Assembly (NCBI GenBank): GCA_019751895.1
Contig: JAIEMU010000046.1
Location: 1 to 34,765 of the forward strand
Source: Sphingobacteriaceae bacterium
GTDB lineage: Bacteria; Bacteroidota; Bacteroidia; Sphingobacteriales; Sphingobacteriaceae
Direction of reading: 5' to 3'
Length of the DNA stretch: 34,765 bases
The position numbers and the translations under genes are program-made. Numbering within the stretch: the first letter of the stretch is position 1; each line of letters opens with the position of its first letter. The notes under the pieces are model-generated. The model had not been told where the DNA came from. It was given only the letters and a program-made list of their open reading frames with translations, and ran no database searches. Positions 27,089-34,765 of the stretch are shown one piece after another.

Positions 27089-28228
27089 ATGATTTACCTA
27101 TCGGTATATGTTTTATTATTACTTACGTCTTTTTTTGAAATAAGAAACAAAAAAGAGGGAAATAATAACGCAATTTTTTATGTCACTTCAACAGTACTTG
27201 TACTTTTTTGCATCTTAGACTTTGGAGTAAGCCTTGATTATTTGGGTTATTTAGAGATTTTCTATAAATTGCCGAATGATTTTTCAAATATTCAGAAAAT
27301 CAAAAAATCACATGCAGAGTTTTTATTTGCTAGTTTTTTTCTTTTAATGAAAGTGTTGGGGTTAAAATACTACCTCATAAATTTGATTACAAGTTTAGTT
27401 ACTATTTTGCTGTTTGTTTCGTTCATTTATAAGTATAGCAAATACAAAACTTTAAGCCTATTAGTTCTTTTTTCTTTATATTTTGTGTATAATTTTGGTA
27501 TTTTAAGACAAGGTTTAGCGCTAGCTATTGCTTTGCGTTTTGCTTACCCTTATTTGGTAAATAAAAATTATTTTAAATATTATGTATTGTGTGGCATTAT
27601 TTTTTTCATTCACTACTCTTCTGCGGTTTTACTTTTGGCGCCACTAATTGATAAATTTTACAAACTAAAAAAAGCACAAGAAGTAACGATACTAATCCTT
27701 TCTTTTTTGTTTTCATTTTTCGTTAAAAGTGTAATCGTTCAAGGTTTACATTTAATAGGAGCTTCTGGTTATGCTGAAAATTTTCATACAAATTACGGAG
27801 CGCTAGCAATTAGGTTCTTATTGTTTTTGTTCGTTTATTTGTTGCTTTATAAGAATAATAATGAGCAAGTAAATCGCATTAAAAATATTTATTTTGTTGG
27901 ATTCATTATTTATGTTTTGTTGTCTCCAATTGATATTTTAGCATCACGTATAGCTGTTTATTATAAGGTTTTTGATCTTTTGTTAATTCCATATTGTTTG
28001 TATGAGTATAGATTTAAAATTTACGCATACTTTTTTGTGGCAGCTTATACCCTAACTGTTTATGTTAATACTTTAATCGGAATAAGTGCTCAACTTAAAT
28101 TGAATTTTTACGAATATCCATATATAACGATTTTTAATAAAGAGGACGTCCCTAAAACTATTACTTTAAAAGAGCGTGATTTAGAACGCAGAAAACATAT
28201 CTTCGCTGCAGAAAATGAGTCCAATTGA
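27089..28228 (+). CDS. EpsG/Wzy-like polysaccharide polymerase, multi-TM
   Basis: Multiple TM helices. FGILRQGLALAIALRFAYPYLVNKNYFKYYVLCGIIFFIHYSSAVLLLAPLI is typical of EpsG-family proteins. Confidence 0.83.
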   Translation: MIYLSVYVLLLLTSFFEIRNKKEGNNNAIFYVTSTVLVLFCILDFGVSLDYLGYLEIFYKLPNDFSNIQKIKKSHAEFLFASFFLLMKVLGLKYYLINLITSLVTILLFVSFIYKYSKYKTLSLLVLFSLYFVYNFGILRQGLALAIALRFAYPYLVNKNYFKYYVLCGIIFFIHYSSAVLLLAPLIDKFYKLKKAQEVTILILSFLFSFFVKSVIVQGLHLIGASGYAENFHTNYGALAIRFLLFLFVYLLLYKNNNEQVNRIKNIYFVGFIIYVLLSPIDILASRIAVYYKVFDLLLIPYCLYEYRFKIYAYFFVAAYTLTVYVNTLIGISAQLKLNFYEYPYITIFNKEDVPKTITLKERDLERRKHIFAAENESN

Positions 28229-28343
28229 TGAATTGAATTAGCTATGTAAGGTTTTTGAAAGCTAAACCATAAGGTCTTCATCTAAGTTGTTTGAAACAGT
28301 GTTTTTTGACTGTTGAAATAAAAAAAAAGTATAATTTTACAGC

Positions 28344-29438
28344 ATGAATAAACCAACCTTAGTTATAGATGCGTTATCTCAAAAAAAAAATAAAGCATTC
28401 GGTTTTCAAGAGTATTTATTTAACTTGTTAAATGACTTATATAATTATAGCGATCGCTTAAATTATAGTAAAGTATTGATTGTTTGCGATTTTTCTGAAA
28501 TAGATAGTTTTAGTCGTTTTTCTGATAAGTTTGAAATACTCGGTTTTAAGGTGTTTAATTTGCCCCATCGACTTTTTTTACAAACCTATCTCCCTTTTAA
28601 ACTAAAACTAAATAAGCAAGATGTTGTTTTAAATTTAGTTAATTATTCAGGTTTGTGGAAACGCAGTAAAAATATATTGGTTATACATGATTTGTTGTAT
28701 TTGAGAAAAGAATTGCTAAAAAACAAGCTTATGCGCTTGCAAAGGCTTATTTGGGTTGGTAGGTCAATTGCTTTAGCGGATACAATTGTTGCTATATCAG
28801 ATTATACCAAAAATGATATTTTGCGAAATTTTAAAGTCTCAAAATCTCAAAAAGTATTAAGGATTTATAATTATTTTAATTTCGAAAAATTTGGCAATGA
28901 ATATGTGAATTCAGAAATAAACTCAGAGCACTATTTTTTGGCTGTTTCTAGTGCTGCATATCATAAAAATTCAGTTACAATTTTAAGGGCTTTTGAAAAA
29001 TTTTGTCAATTAAATTCGAATGTCAAGATGGTTTTTGTGGGTTCTATAAATGAAGAAAACGCAAATTTATTTTATCAAAAAATGCCCGATAATATTAAGC
29101 AAAGAATCGAAATTAAGTCTAATGTTTCTAATCAAGAGCTTTCTCTTTTATATAAAAATTGTAAAGCGTATATTTCCGCAAGTTTTTTTGAAGGATTGGG
29201 GATGCCAGTTGTAGAGGCAATGTATTTTAATGCAACGCTACTTCTTTCTGATATAGAGGTTTTTAGAGAAATAACAAATGGCGAGGCTATTTTTTTTAAT
29301 CAAAACTCTAGCAATTCTTTATGTGAGGCAATGCTGAAATCAAATGAAACTTGTATAGAATCAAGGCAACAAATATTAGATAAGTTTTCGTCAATCAATA
29401 CATCTTTAAAGTATATTGATGCTTTAAATAATGTTTAA
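28344..29438 (+). CDS. Glycosyltransferase family 4/1 protein
   Basis: LVIHDLLYLRK, ADTIVAISDYTKNDI, HYFLAVSSAAYHKNSVTILRAFE, ISASFFEGLGMPVVEAMYFNATLLLSD. Confidence 0.9.
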   Translation: MNKPTLVIDALSQKKNKAFGFQEYLFNLLNDLYNYSDRLNYSKVLIVCDFSEIDSFSRFSDKFEILGFKVFNLPHRLFLQTYLPFKLKLNKQDVVLNLVNYSGLWKRSKNILVIHDLLYLRKELLKNKLMRLQRLIWVGRSIALADTIVAISDYTKNDILRNFKVSKSQKVLRIYNYFNFEKFGNEYVNSEINSEHYFLAVSSAAYHKNSVTILRAFEKFCQLNSNVKMVFVGSINEENANLFYQKMPDNIKQRIEIKSNVSNQELSLLYKNCKAYISASFFEGLGMPVVEAMYFNATLLLSDIEVFREITNGEAIFFNQNSSNSLCEAMLKSNETCIESRQQILDKFSSINTSLKYIDALNNV

Positions 29439-29468
29439 TATGTATATTAAACGAATAACACTTACAAA

Positions 29469-30503
29469 ATGAAAATACAAAATAAAACACTTTTAATTAC
29501 CGGCGGCACAGGTTCTTTTGGGCATGCTGTGCTCAATCGTTTTTTACTTACAGATCATTTTTCTGAAATTAGAATTTTTTCTCGTGATGAGAAAAAACAA
29601 GACGACATGCGCATTCAACTCAACAACGACAAACTGAAATTTTATATCGGTGATGTGCGAGATTACAACAGTGTGGAAAGGGCTATGCGTGGGGTAGATT
29701 ATGTGTTTCATGCGGCGGCCTTAAAACAAGTGCCTTCTTGTGAGTTTTTTCCTTTGGAGGCAGCCAAAACCAATGTTTTTGGTACGCAAAATGTAATTGA
29801 TGCGGCGGTAGTGAACAAGGTCAATAAAGTAATTTGTTTGAGCACCGACAAAGCTGCCTACCCAATCAATGCAATGGGAATTTCGAAAGCCTTGATGGAA
29901 AAAGTGGCGGTAGCGGCGTCTAGAAATTTGAAAGATACCACTGTATGTCTGACTCGTTATGGAAATGTAATGGCCTCAAGAGGCTCAGTTATCCCTTTGT
30001 TTTTAAAACAAATTAAAGAAGGTAATCCCATCACCATCACCGACCCCAACATGACCCGTTTTTTAATGTCCTTGGACGAAGCCGTAGAGTTGGTGCTTTT
30101 TGCTTTTGAACACGGTAATCCTGGAGATTTATTTGTAAACAAAGCGCCGGCGGGCACCATTGGTGATTTGGCACAAGCCTTGAAAGAATTGTGCAATGTC
30201 GATACGGAAATAAAAATTATAGGCACCCGCCATGGCGAAAAGTTATACGAAACCTTATGTACGCGTGAAGAAATGCAAAAAGCGGAAGACATGGGTGATT
30301 TTTACAGAATACCTGCCGATAACCGTGATTTGAATTATGCGCAGTATTTTTCAGAAGGCGAAGTAGCGGTGGCTAAAATAGAAGATTACCATTCGCACAA
30401 CACCGAGCAACAAGATGTGGAGGGAATGAAAAAATTATTGTCTAATTTGCCTTTGATCCGCAAAGAAGTGTTTGGTGAAAATGTGGCTCAAATGCCAGGT
30501 TAG
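29469..30503 (+). CDS. capE: UDP-N-acetylglucosamine 4,6-dehydratase/5-epimerase (CapE/WbjB-like)
   Basis: KTLLITGGTGSFGHAVLNRFL...IRIFSRDEKKQDDMRIQL...FHAAALKQVPSCEFFPLEAAKTNVFGTQNVIDAA...STDKAAYPINAMGISKALMEKV. Confidence 0.93.
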   Translation: MKIQNKTLLITGGTGSFGHAVLNRFLLTDHFSEIRIFSRDEKKQDDMRIQLNNDKLKFYIGDVRDYNSVERAMRGVDYVFHAAALKQVPSCEFFPLEAAKTNVFGTQNVIDAAVVNKVNKVICLSTDKAAYPINAMGISKALMEKVAVAASRNLKDTTVCLTRYGNVMASRGSVIPLFLKQIKEGNPITITDPNMTRFLMSLDEAVELVLFAFEHGNPGDLFVNKAPAGTIGDLAQALKELCNVDTEIKIIGTRHGEKLYETLCTREEMQKAEDMGDFYRIPADNRDLNYAQYFSEGEVAVAKIEDYHSHNTEQQDVEGMKKLLSNLPLIRKEVFGENVAQMPG

Positions 30504-30514
30504 ATTTCAAATGA

Positions 30515-30946
30515 ATGGAAGACAAAAAAACACCTCAACTGTTAAAAGGCGGCCTTCACTCAGACCATAGAGGCGAATTGCGCTACAACAATTTGTTTGA
30601 TGCTGCAGACATTAGAAGGATGTATGTAATCGAGAATAAAGACACCGATTTGGTTAGGGCTTGGCAAGGACATCGTATCGAACAACGCTGGTTTAGCGCC
30701 ATACAAGGTAGGTTCAAAATTCAATTGATAGCGATTGACAATTGGGAAAATACGCCAAAAAATTTAAAGCCCATCACTTTTGAATTAAATGCAACTACTT
30801 TTGATGTGCTTTATGTACCCAATGGATATGCAAACAGTGTGCAAGCACTAGACGAAAATGCAAAACTTTTGGTGATGGCAGATCATCCCCTTGGAACCAA
30901 GGGTGATGAGTATCGCTATGCAACGGATTATTTTGTAAATGAATAG
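30515..30946 (+). CDS. Small cupin / sugar epimerase-like protein (dTDP-4-dehydrorhamnose 3,5-epimerase- or WxcM-like)
   Basis: GGLHSDHRGELRYNNLFD...RAWQGHRIEQRWFSAIQGRFKIQLIAID...FDVLYVPNGYANSVQALDENAKLLVMADHPLG. Confidence 0.8.
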   Translation: MEDKKTPQLLKGGLHSDHRGELRYNNLFDAADIRRMYVIENKDTDLVRAWQGHRIEQRWFSAIQGRFKIQLIAIDNWENTPKNLKPITFELNATTFDVLYVPNGYANSVQALDENAKLLVMADHPLGTKGDEYRYATDYFVNE

Positions 30947-30981
30947 AAAATTTATTTCCTTTAAGTTGATTATTTTAAATT

Positions 30982-32100
30982 ATGATTAAAATTGGTGTAA
31001 CGGGGCAGTCGGGTTTTGTAGGTTCACATTTATACAATACAATAGCTTTATTTGCAAATGAATTTGAAAGCGTTCCTTTCGATAAAGATTTTTTTACAGA
31101 CGAATCTAAGCTGAACGCATTTGTTGCCCAATGTGATGTGATTGTACATTTAGCAGCAATGAATCGCAATCAAGATCCGCAAGTAATTTATGATACGAAC
31201 ATTTTATTGGTTCAAAAATTAATAAAATCATTAGAAGTAAGTCAATCAAAAGCACATGTGATATTTTCATCTTCTACCCAAGAAAACAATAATAATTTAT
31301 ACGGAAATTCTAAAAAAGAAGGCCGTGAGTTGATGCAATCTTGGGCAGAAAAATCAGGAGGTAAATTTACGGGGATGGTTATTCCCAACGTTTTTGGTCC
31401 TTTTGGTCAGCCAAACTACAATTCAGTTGTGGCTACTTTTTGTTATCAATTGGCAAATCATCAAACACCAAGCATAGATGTAGATGCTAACATTAAATTG
31501 ATTTATGTGGGCGAATTGGTTGAATTTATCCTTTCTGAAATTAGAAACAACAAAGGAAACACCCAATTGCAGGTAGCGCATAGCTCCGAAATTAAAGTGT
31601 CAGAATTGTTGAAATTACTGCAAAACTTTAAACACGAATATCAAGACAAAGGCAATATTCCAACGTTACAAACTAATTTTGAGCTTAATTTGTTCAATAC
31701 CTATCGTTGCTACATGGACATCAAAAATCATTTTCCTGTGAAATTTGTGCAACACATCGATAACAGAGGTATGTTTATGGAAATAATAAGGTTAGGCGTT
31801 GGTGGACAAGTGTCACTTTCAACCACAGCCCCAAACATCACCAGAGGAAATCATTTTCATACTCGAAAAATAGAAAGGTTTGCCGTAATTAAAGGCAAAG
31901 CATTGATTCAATTAAGACGTATTGGAACAAATGAAGTGTTAGATTTTTATTTAGATGGAGATAACCCATCCTATGTAGATATGCCCATTTGGTACACGCA
32001 CAACATTAAGAATATTGGAGAAGATGTTTTATACACTAATTTCTGGATTAATGAGTGTTACGATCCTAAAGATGGGGATACTTATTTTGAGAATGTATAA
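30982..32100 (+). CDS. capF: CapF-like bifunctional SDR reductase with C-terminal cupin (UDP-2-acetamido-2,6-dideoxy-hexulose reductase)
   Basis: IGVTGQSGFVGSHL SDR domain. Cupin QHIDNRGMFMEIIRLGVGGQVSLSTTAPNITRGNHFHTRKIERFAVIKGKALIQLRRIGTNEVLDFYLDG...PIWYTHNIKNIGEDVLYTNFWINE. Confidence 0.93.
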   Translation: MIKIGVTGQSGFVGSHLYNTIALFANEFESVPFDKDFFTDESKLNAFVAQCDVIVHLAAMNRNQDPQVIYDTNILLVQKLIKSLEVSQSKAHVIFSSSTQENNNNLYGNSKKEGRELMQSWAEKSGGKFTGMVIPNVFGPFGQPNYNSVVATFCYQLANHQTPSIDVDANIKLIYVGELVEFILSEIRNNKGNTQLQVAHSSEIKVSELLKLLQNFKHEYQDKGNIPTLQTNFELNLFNTYRCYMDIKNHFPVKFVQHIDNRGMFMEIIRLGVGGQVSLSTTAPNITRGNHFHTRKIERFAVIKGKALIQLRRIGTNEVLDFYLDGDNPSYVDMPIWYTHNIKNIGEDVLYTNFWINECYDPKDGDTYFENV

Positions 32101-32102
32101 AA

Positions 32103-32133
32103 ATTTCACGCAGATATCGCTGATTTTCGCAGA
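32103..32133 (+). repeat. Left arm of an inverted repeat flanking the GxxExxY gene
   Basis: ATTTCACGCAGATATCGCTGATTTTCGCAGA. 27 of 31 positions match the reverse complement of 32637-32667. Confidence 0.85.
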
Positions 32134-32190
32134 AAAAGATAAAGTGAATTTTCAGATTAAAGTTTAGTGTTTTTTGATGATTCAAAAATA

Positions 32191-32208
32191 ATTTCACGTT
32201 GATATTTG
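32191..32208 (+). repeat. Degenerate partial copy of the left arm (direct orientation)
   Basis: ATTTCACGTTGATATTTG shares ATTTCACG--GATAT with ATTTCACGCAGATAT at 32103. Confidence 0.45.
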
Positions 32209-32239
32209 TAATTTTATCAGAAGATAATATTGAACTATA

Positions 32240-32620
32240 ATGGAAGAAAATGATATTACCTATAAAATCAGGGGGTGTATATTTGCAGTTTATAATCACC
32301 TTGGACCTGGCTTACTTGAGTCAATTTATGAATCAGCTTTGCTTTACGAACTTAAAAAGTGTAATCTTGTAGTCAAAAATCAAGCTCCACTCCCAGTTTT
32401 ATACGATGGTGTTAAATTAGTAGAGGTTGGATTTAGGCTAGATATATTAGTTGAGGAAAAAGTAATTGTTGAAATAAAATCAGTTGAGGATCTATCTAAA
32501 TTGCATTTTAAACAATTGCTTACCTATATGAAGTTGTCAGAAAAAAAAGTTGGAATATTAGTTAATTTTAACTGCGAAAATATTCAAGAAAATATAAAAA
32601 GAATTGTAAAAGATTTTTAA
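32240..32620 (+). CDS. GxxExxY family protein (PD-(D/E)XK nuclease-like, PDDEXK_3)
   Basis: YNHLGPGLLESIYESALLYELKK (GPGLLESIY) and VGFRLDILVEEKVIVEIKSVEDLSKLHFKQLLTYMKL, with D/E-x-K-type residues. Confidence 0.93.
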   Translation: MEENDITYKIRGCIFAVYNHLGPGLLESIYESALLYELKKCNLVVKNQAPLPVLYDGVKLVEVGFRLDILVEEKVIVEIKSVEDLSKLHFKQLLTYMKLSEKKVGILVNFNCENIQENIKRIVKDF

Positions 32621-32636
32621 AGTAATAAAAAAACAA

Positions 32637-32667
32637 TCTGCGTAAATCTGCGCAATCTGCGTGAAAT
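32637..32667 (-). repeat. Right arm of the inverted repeat flanking the GxxExxY gene
   Basis: The + strand reads TCTGCGTAAATCTGCGCAATCTGCGTGAAAT. Its reverse complement ATTTCACGCAGATTGCGCAGATTTACGCAGA matches 32103-32133 with 4 mismatches. Confidence 0.85.
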
Positions 32668-32676
32668 ACAAATAAA

Positions 32677-33819
32677 ATGAAAACAAAACTAAAAGTAATG
32701 ACCGTCGTGGGTACACGACCAGAAATTATAAGATTGGCAAGAGTAATGGCGGCTTTAGATGCTTCTGATGCGATAGAACACATCATTGTGCATACAGGTC
32801 AAAATTATGATTACGAATTAAATCAAATATTTTTTGATGATTTAGGGATTCGTAAACCAGATTTTTTTCTAGATGCAGCAGGTGCAACGGCTATCGAAAC
32901 AGTAGGACAAATTTTAATTAAAATTGACCCTTTGTTGCTAAGCGAAAAACCAGATGCCTTTTTAGTTTTGGGCGATACCAATAGTTGTTTATGTGCTATT
33001 CCTGCCAAAAAAAGACACATTCCTATTTTTCATATGGAGGCAGGAAATCGTTGTTTCGACCAAAGAGTACCTGAAGAAACCAATCGTAAAATAGTAGATC
33101 ATGTGTCGGATGTGAATTTGACTTATAGCGACATCGCAAGAGAATACCTGTTGAAAGAAGGACTTCCTGCCGATAGAATTATCAAAACAGGATCGCCTAT
33201 GTTTGAAGTGTTAAACCATTACTTGCCTTCAATTTCAGCATCCGCTATTTTAGAAAAATTGAATTTAACCAAGCATAAATACTTTGTAGTTTCTGCACAC
33301 AGAGAGGAAAATATCAGTAGCGACAAAAATTTCAAAAATTTGATGGACAGTTTGAATTTAGTTGCCGAAAAATATAAATATCCAATCATTGTGAGCACCC
33401 ACCCACGTACCCAAAAGATGATTGATGTCAAGCAAATCGCTATGCGACCAGAAGTTCAATTCTTAAAACCAATGGGTTTTAATGATTACAATGCTTTACA
33501 AATGCATGCTTATGCTGTTTTATCAGACAGTGGAACGATTTCTGAAGAATCATCAATTTTAAATTTTCCTGCCTTAAACATTCGTGAAGCACACGAACGC
33601 CCAGAAGCGATGGAAGAAGCCTCAGTAATGATGGTGGGACTAAATCCAGAAAGAATTATGCAGGCTTTAACCGAATTGCAAACGCAAAAAAGAGGCGCAG
33701 AACGCAATTTTAGACCCGTAGCCGATTATTCGATGCCAAATGTATCGCAAAAAATGGTGCGCATTATTTTGAGTTATACCGATTATGTAAAAAGAGTAGT
33801 TTGGAGAGAGGAAAATTAA
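32677..33819 (+). CDS. capG: UDP-N-acetylglucosamine 2-epimerase family (CapG/WbjD-like)
   Basis: KVMTVVGTRPEIIRLARVMAALD...VHTGQNYDYELNQIFFDDLGIRKPDFFL...LGDTNSCLCAIPAKKRHIPIFHMEAGNRCFDQRVPEETNRKIVDHVSDVNLTYSDIAREYL...SDSGTISEESSILNFPALNIREAHERPEAME. Confidence 0.93.
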   Translation: MKTKLKVMTVVGTRPEIIRLARVMAALDASDAIEHIIVHTGQNYDYELNQIFFDDLGIRKPDFFLDAAGATAIETVGQILIKIDPLLLSEKPDAFLVLGDTNSCLCAIPAKKRHIPIFHMEAGNRCFDQRVPEETNRKIVDHVSDVNLTYSDIAREYLLKEGLPADRIIKTGSPMFEVLNHYLPSISASAILEKLNLTKHKYFVVSAHREENISSDKNFKNLMDSLNLVAEKYKYPIIVSTHPRTQKMIDVKQIAMRPEVQFLKPMGFNDYNALQMHAYAVLSDSGTISEESSILNFPALNIREAHERPEAMEEASVMMVGLNPERIMQALTELQTQKRGAERNFRPVADYSMPNVSQKMVRIILSYTDYVKRVVWREEN

Positions 33820-34765
33820 TGAATGTACTTTTTCTAACTTTAGTAGCCATCGATTCTTTAGAAGAGCGGGGATTGTACCAAGATTTGTTGCGAAAATTTC
33901 GAAACGAAGGGCATCAAGTACACATTGTTACACCCGTAGAACGCAGAACGAAAACCAAAACCAATTTAAGAAAGGTTGAAGGCGCTACCATTCTACAAGT
34001 CAAAACATTTAACATTCAAAAAGCAAATATTCTTGAAAAAGGATTGGCTACGCTTGCCATCGAACACCAATATTTAAGGGCAATAAAAAAACACTTTAAA
34101 GACATAAAGTTTGATTTAATACTCTATTCAACACCTCCTATTACTTTGGTAAAAGTGATAGAATATATAAAAAAAAGAGATCAGGCTTTTTCATATTTAT
34201 TACTCAAAGATATTTTTCCGCAAAATGCGGTAGATATGAAAATGCTTAAAAAAAATGGCTTATTGCACACCATGTTGCTGCGGAAAGAAAAAAAATTATA
34301 TCAAATATCGGATGTAATTGGCACCATGTCGGAAGCAAATAGCAAGTTTGTGATTACGCACAATCCTGAAATTTCGCCCGCTAAAGTGGAAGTAAACCCC
34401 AATACAATTGAGCCCATTTCTATTTCTTACGCTGTGGAAGAAGGCATGGCGATTAGAAAAAAATATAATCTACCGCTGGATAAAAAAATATTTGTGTATG
34501 GTGGAAATTTGGGAAAACCTCAAGGGTTAGACTTTCTGCTTGAAACCATTCAAAAAACTAAAAATGAACAAGTTTATTTTTTAGTAGTGGGCAATGGTAC
34601 CGAATTTGTAAGAATAAATAAGTGGTTTGAACAAGAAAAACCAGCCAACGCAACTTTGCTCAAAAGTTTACCAAAACAAGATTATGATACATTGCTTAGT
34701 GCTTGTGATGTAGGTATGATTTTTTTGCACCCCGATTTTTTAATTCCCAATTTCCCTTCTCGGTT
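33819..34765 (+). CDS. Glycosyltransferase family 4 (WbuB-like), 3'-truncated by the window edge
   Basis: ATG overlaps the capG TAA (TAATG). Open frame to the end: MNVLFLTLVAIDSLEERGLYQDLLRKFRNEGHQVHIVTPVERR...LILYSTPPITLVKVIEYIKKR...FVYGGNLGKPQGLDFLLETI. Not in the ORF track because it runs off the window. Confidence 0.88.
   Translation, partial: MNVLFLTLVAIDSLEERGLYQDLLRKFRNEGHQVHIVTPVERRTKTKTNLRKVEGATILQVKTFNIQKANILEKGLATLAIEHQYLRAIKKHFKDIKFDLILYSTPPITLVKVIEYIKKRDQAFSYLLLKDIFPQNAVDMKMLKKNGLLHTMLLRKEKKLYQISDVIGTMSEANSKFVITHNPEISPAKVEVNPNTIEPISISYAVEEGMAIRKKYNLPLDKKIFVYGGNLGKPQGLDFLLETIQKTKNEQVYFLVVGNGTEFVRINKWFEQEKPANATLLKSLPKQDYDTLLSACDVGMIFLHPDFLIPNFPSR

Noticed and set aside
28295-28314. 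Short hairpin AACAGT...ACTGTT in the gap before the GT4 gene
   Set aside because: The stem is only 6 bp and is followed by an A-tract, not a T-tract, on the + strand. Not a credible forward terminator.
32066-32299. Minus-strand ORF of 77 aa across the left inverted repeat
   Set aside because: It crosses the capF end, the repeat and the GxxExxY start, and has no recognisable domain.
32103-32667. CRISPR-like interpretation of the CGCAGATT units
   Set aside because: The units are short, degenerate, in two inverted arms, and have no spacer structure or cas genes.

Overview
The window has Bacteroidetes/Flavobacterium-like features: low GC, TAnnTTTG-type promoter motifs, and no obvious Shine-Dalgarno sequences. 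All convincing genes are on the + strand. (1) 1-6568 is a conserved housekeeping block: coaX (5'-truncated), an outer-membrane-like protein, lptC, a SurA/PpiD-type peptidylprolyl isomerase, then DUF2480, DUF3108 and DUF3109 proteins. (2) 6581-34765 is a large O-antigen/capsule locus: rfbA, gmd, a Wza-like SLBB exporter, a Wzz-like protein, a CDP-sugar block, a Wzx-like flippase, glycosyltransferases, WbsX, an EpsG/Wzy-like polymerase, a capE/capF/capG (UDP-L-FucNAc-type) block and a 3'-truncated glycosyltransferase. The most interesting part is 12306-23327. It holds a full CDP-3,6-dideoxyhexose core: RfbF, RfbG, RfbH/E1 with His replacing the PLP lysine, and a [2Fe-2S] reductase with its ferredoxin domain at the C-terminus. 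Interleaved with these genes are a YerE/acetolactate-synthase-like ThDP enzyme, an acylating acetaldehyde dehydrogenase and 4-hydroxy-2-oxovalerate aldolase pair (MhpF/MhpE-like), two related SDR enzymes and an FkbM methyltransferase. I infer a pathway for an extended branched-chain CDP-3,6-dideoxy sugar (yersiniose-like or longer). Two further structures stand out. A GxxExxY gene between capF and capG is flanked by ~31-bp near-perfect inverted repeats. A decayed C-terminal hexapeptide-acyltransferase remnant lies at ~25592-25699. No rRNA, tRNA, CRISPR array or transposase was recognised. All family assignments come from reading motifs, not from database searches.
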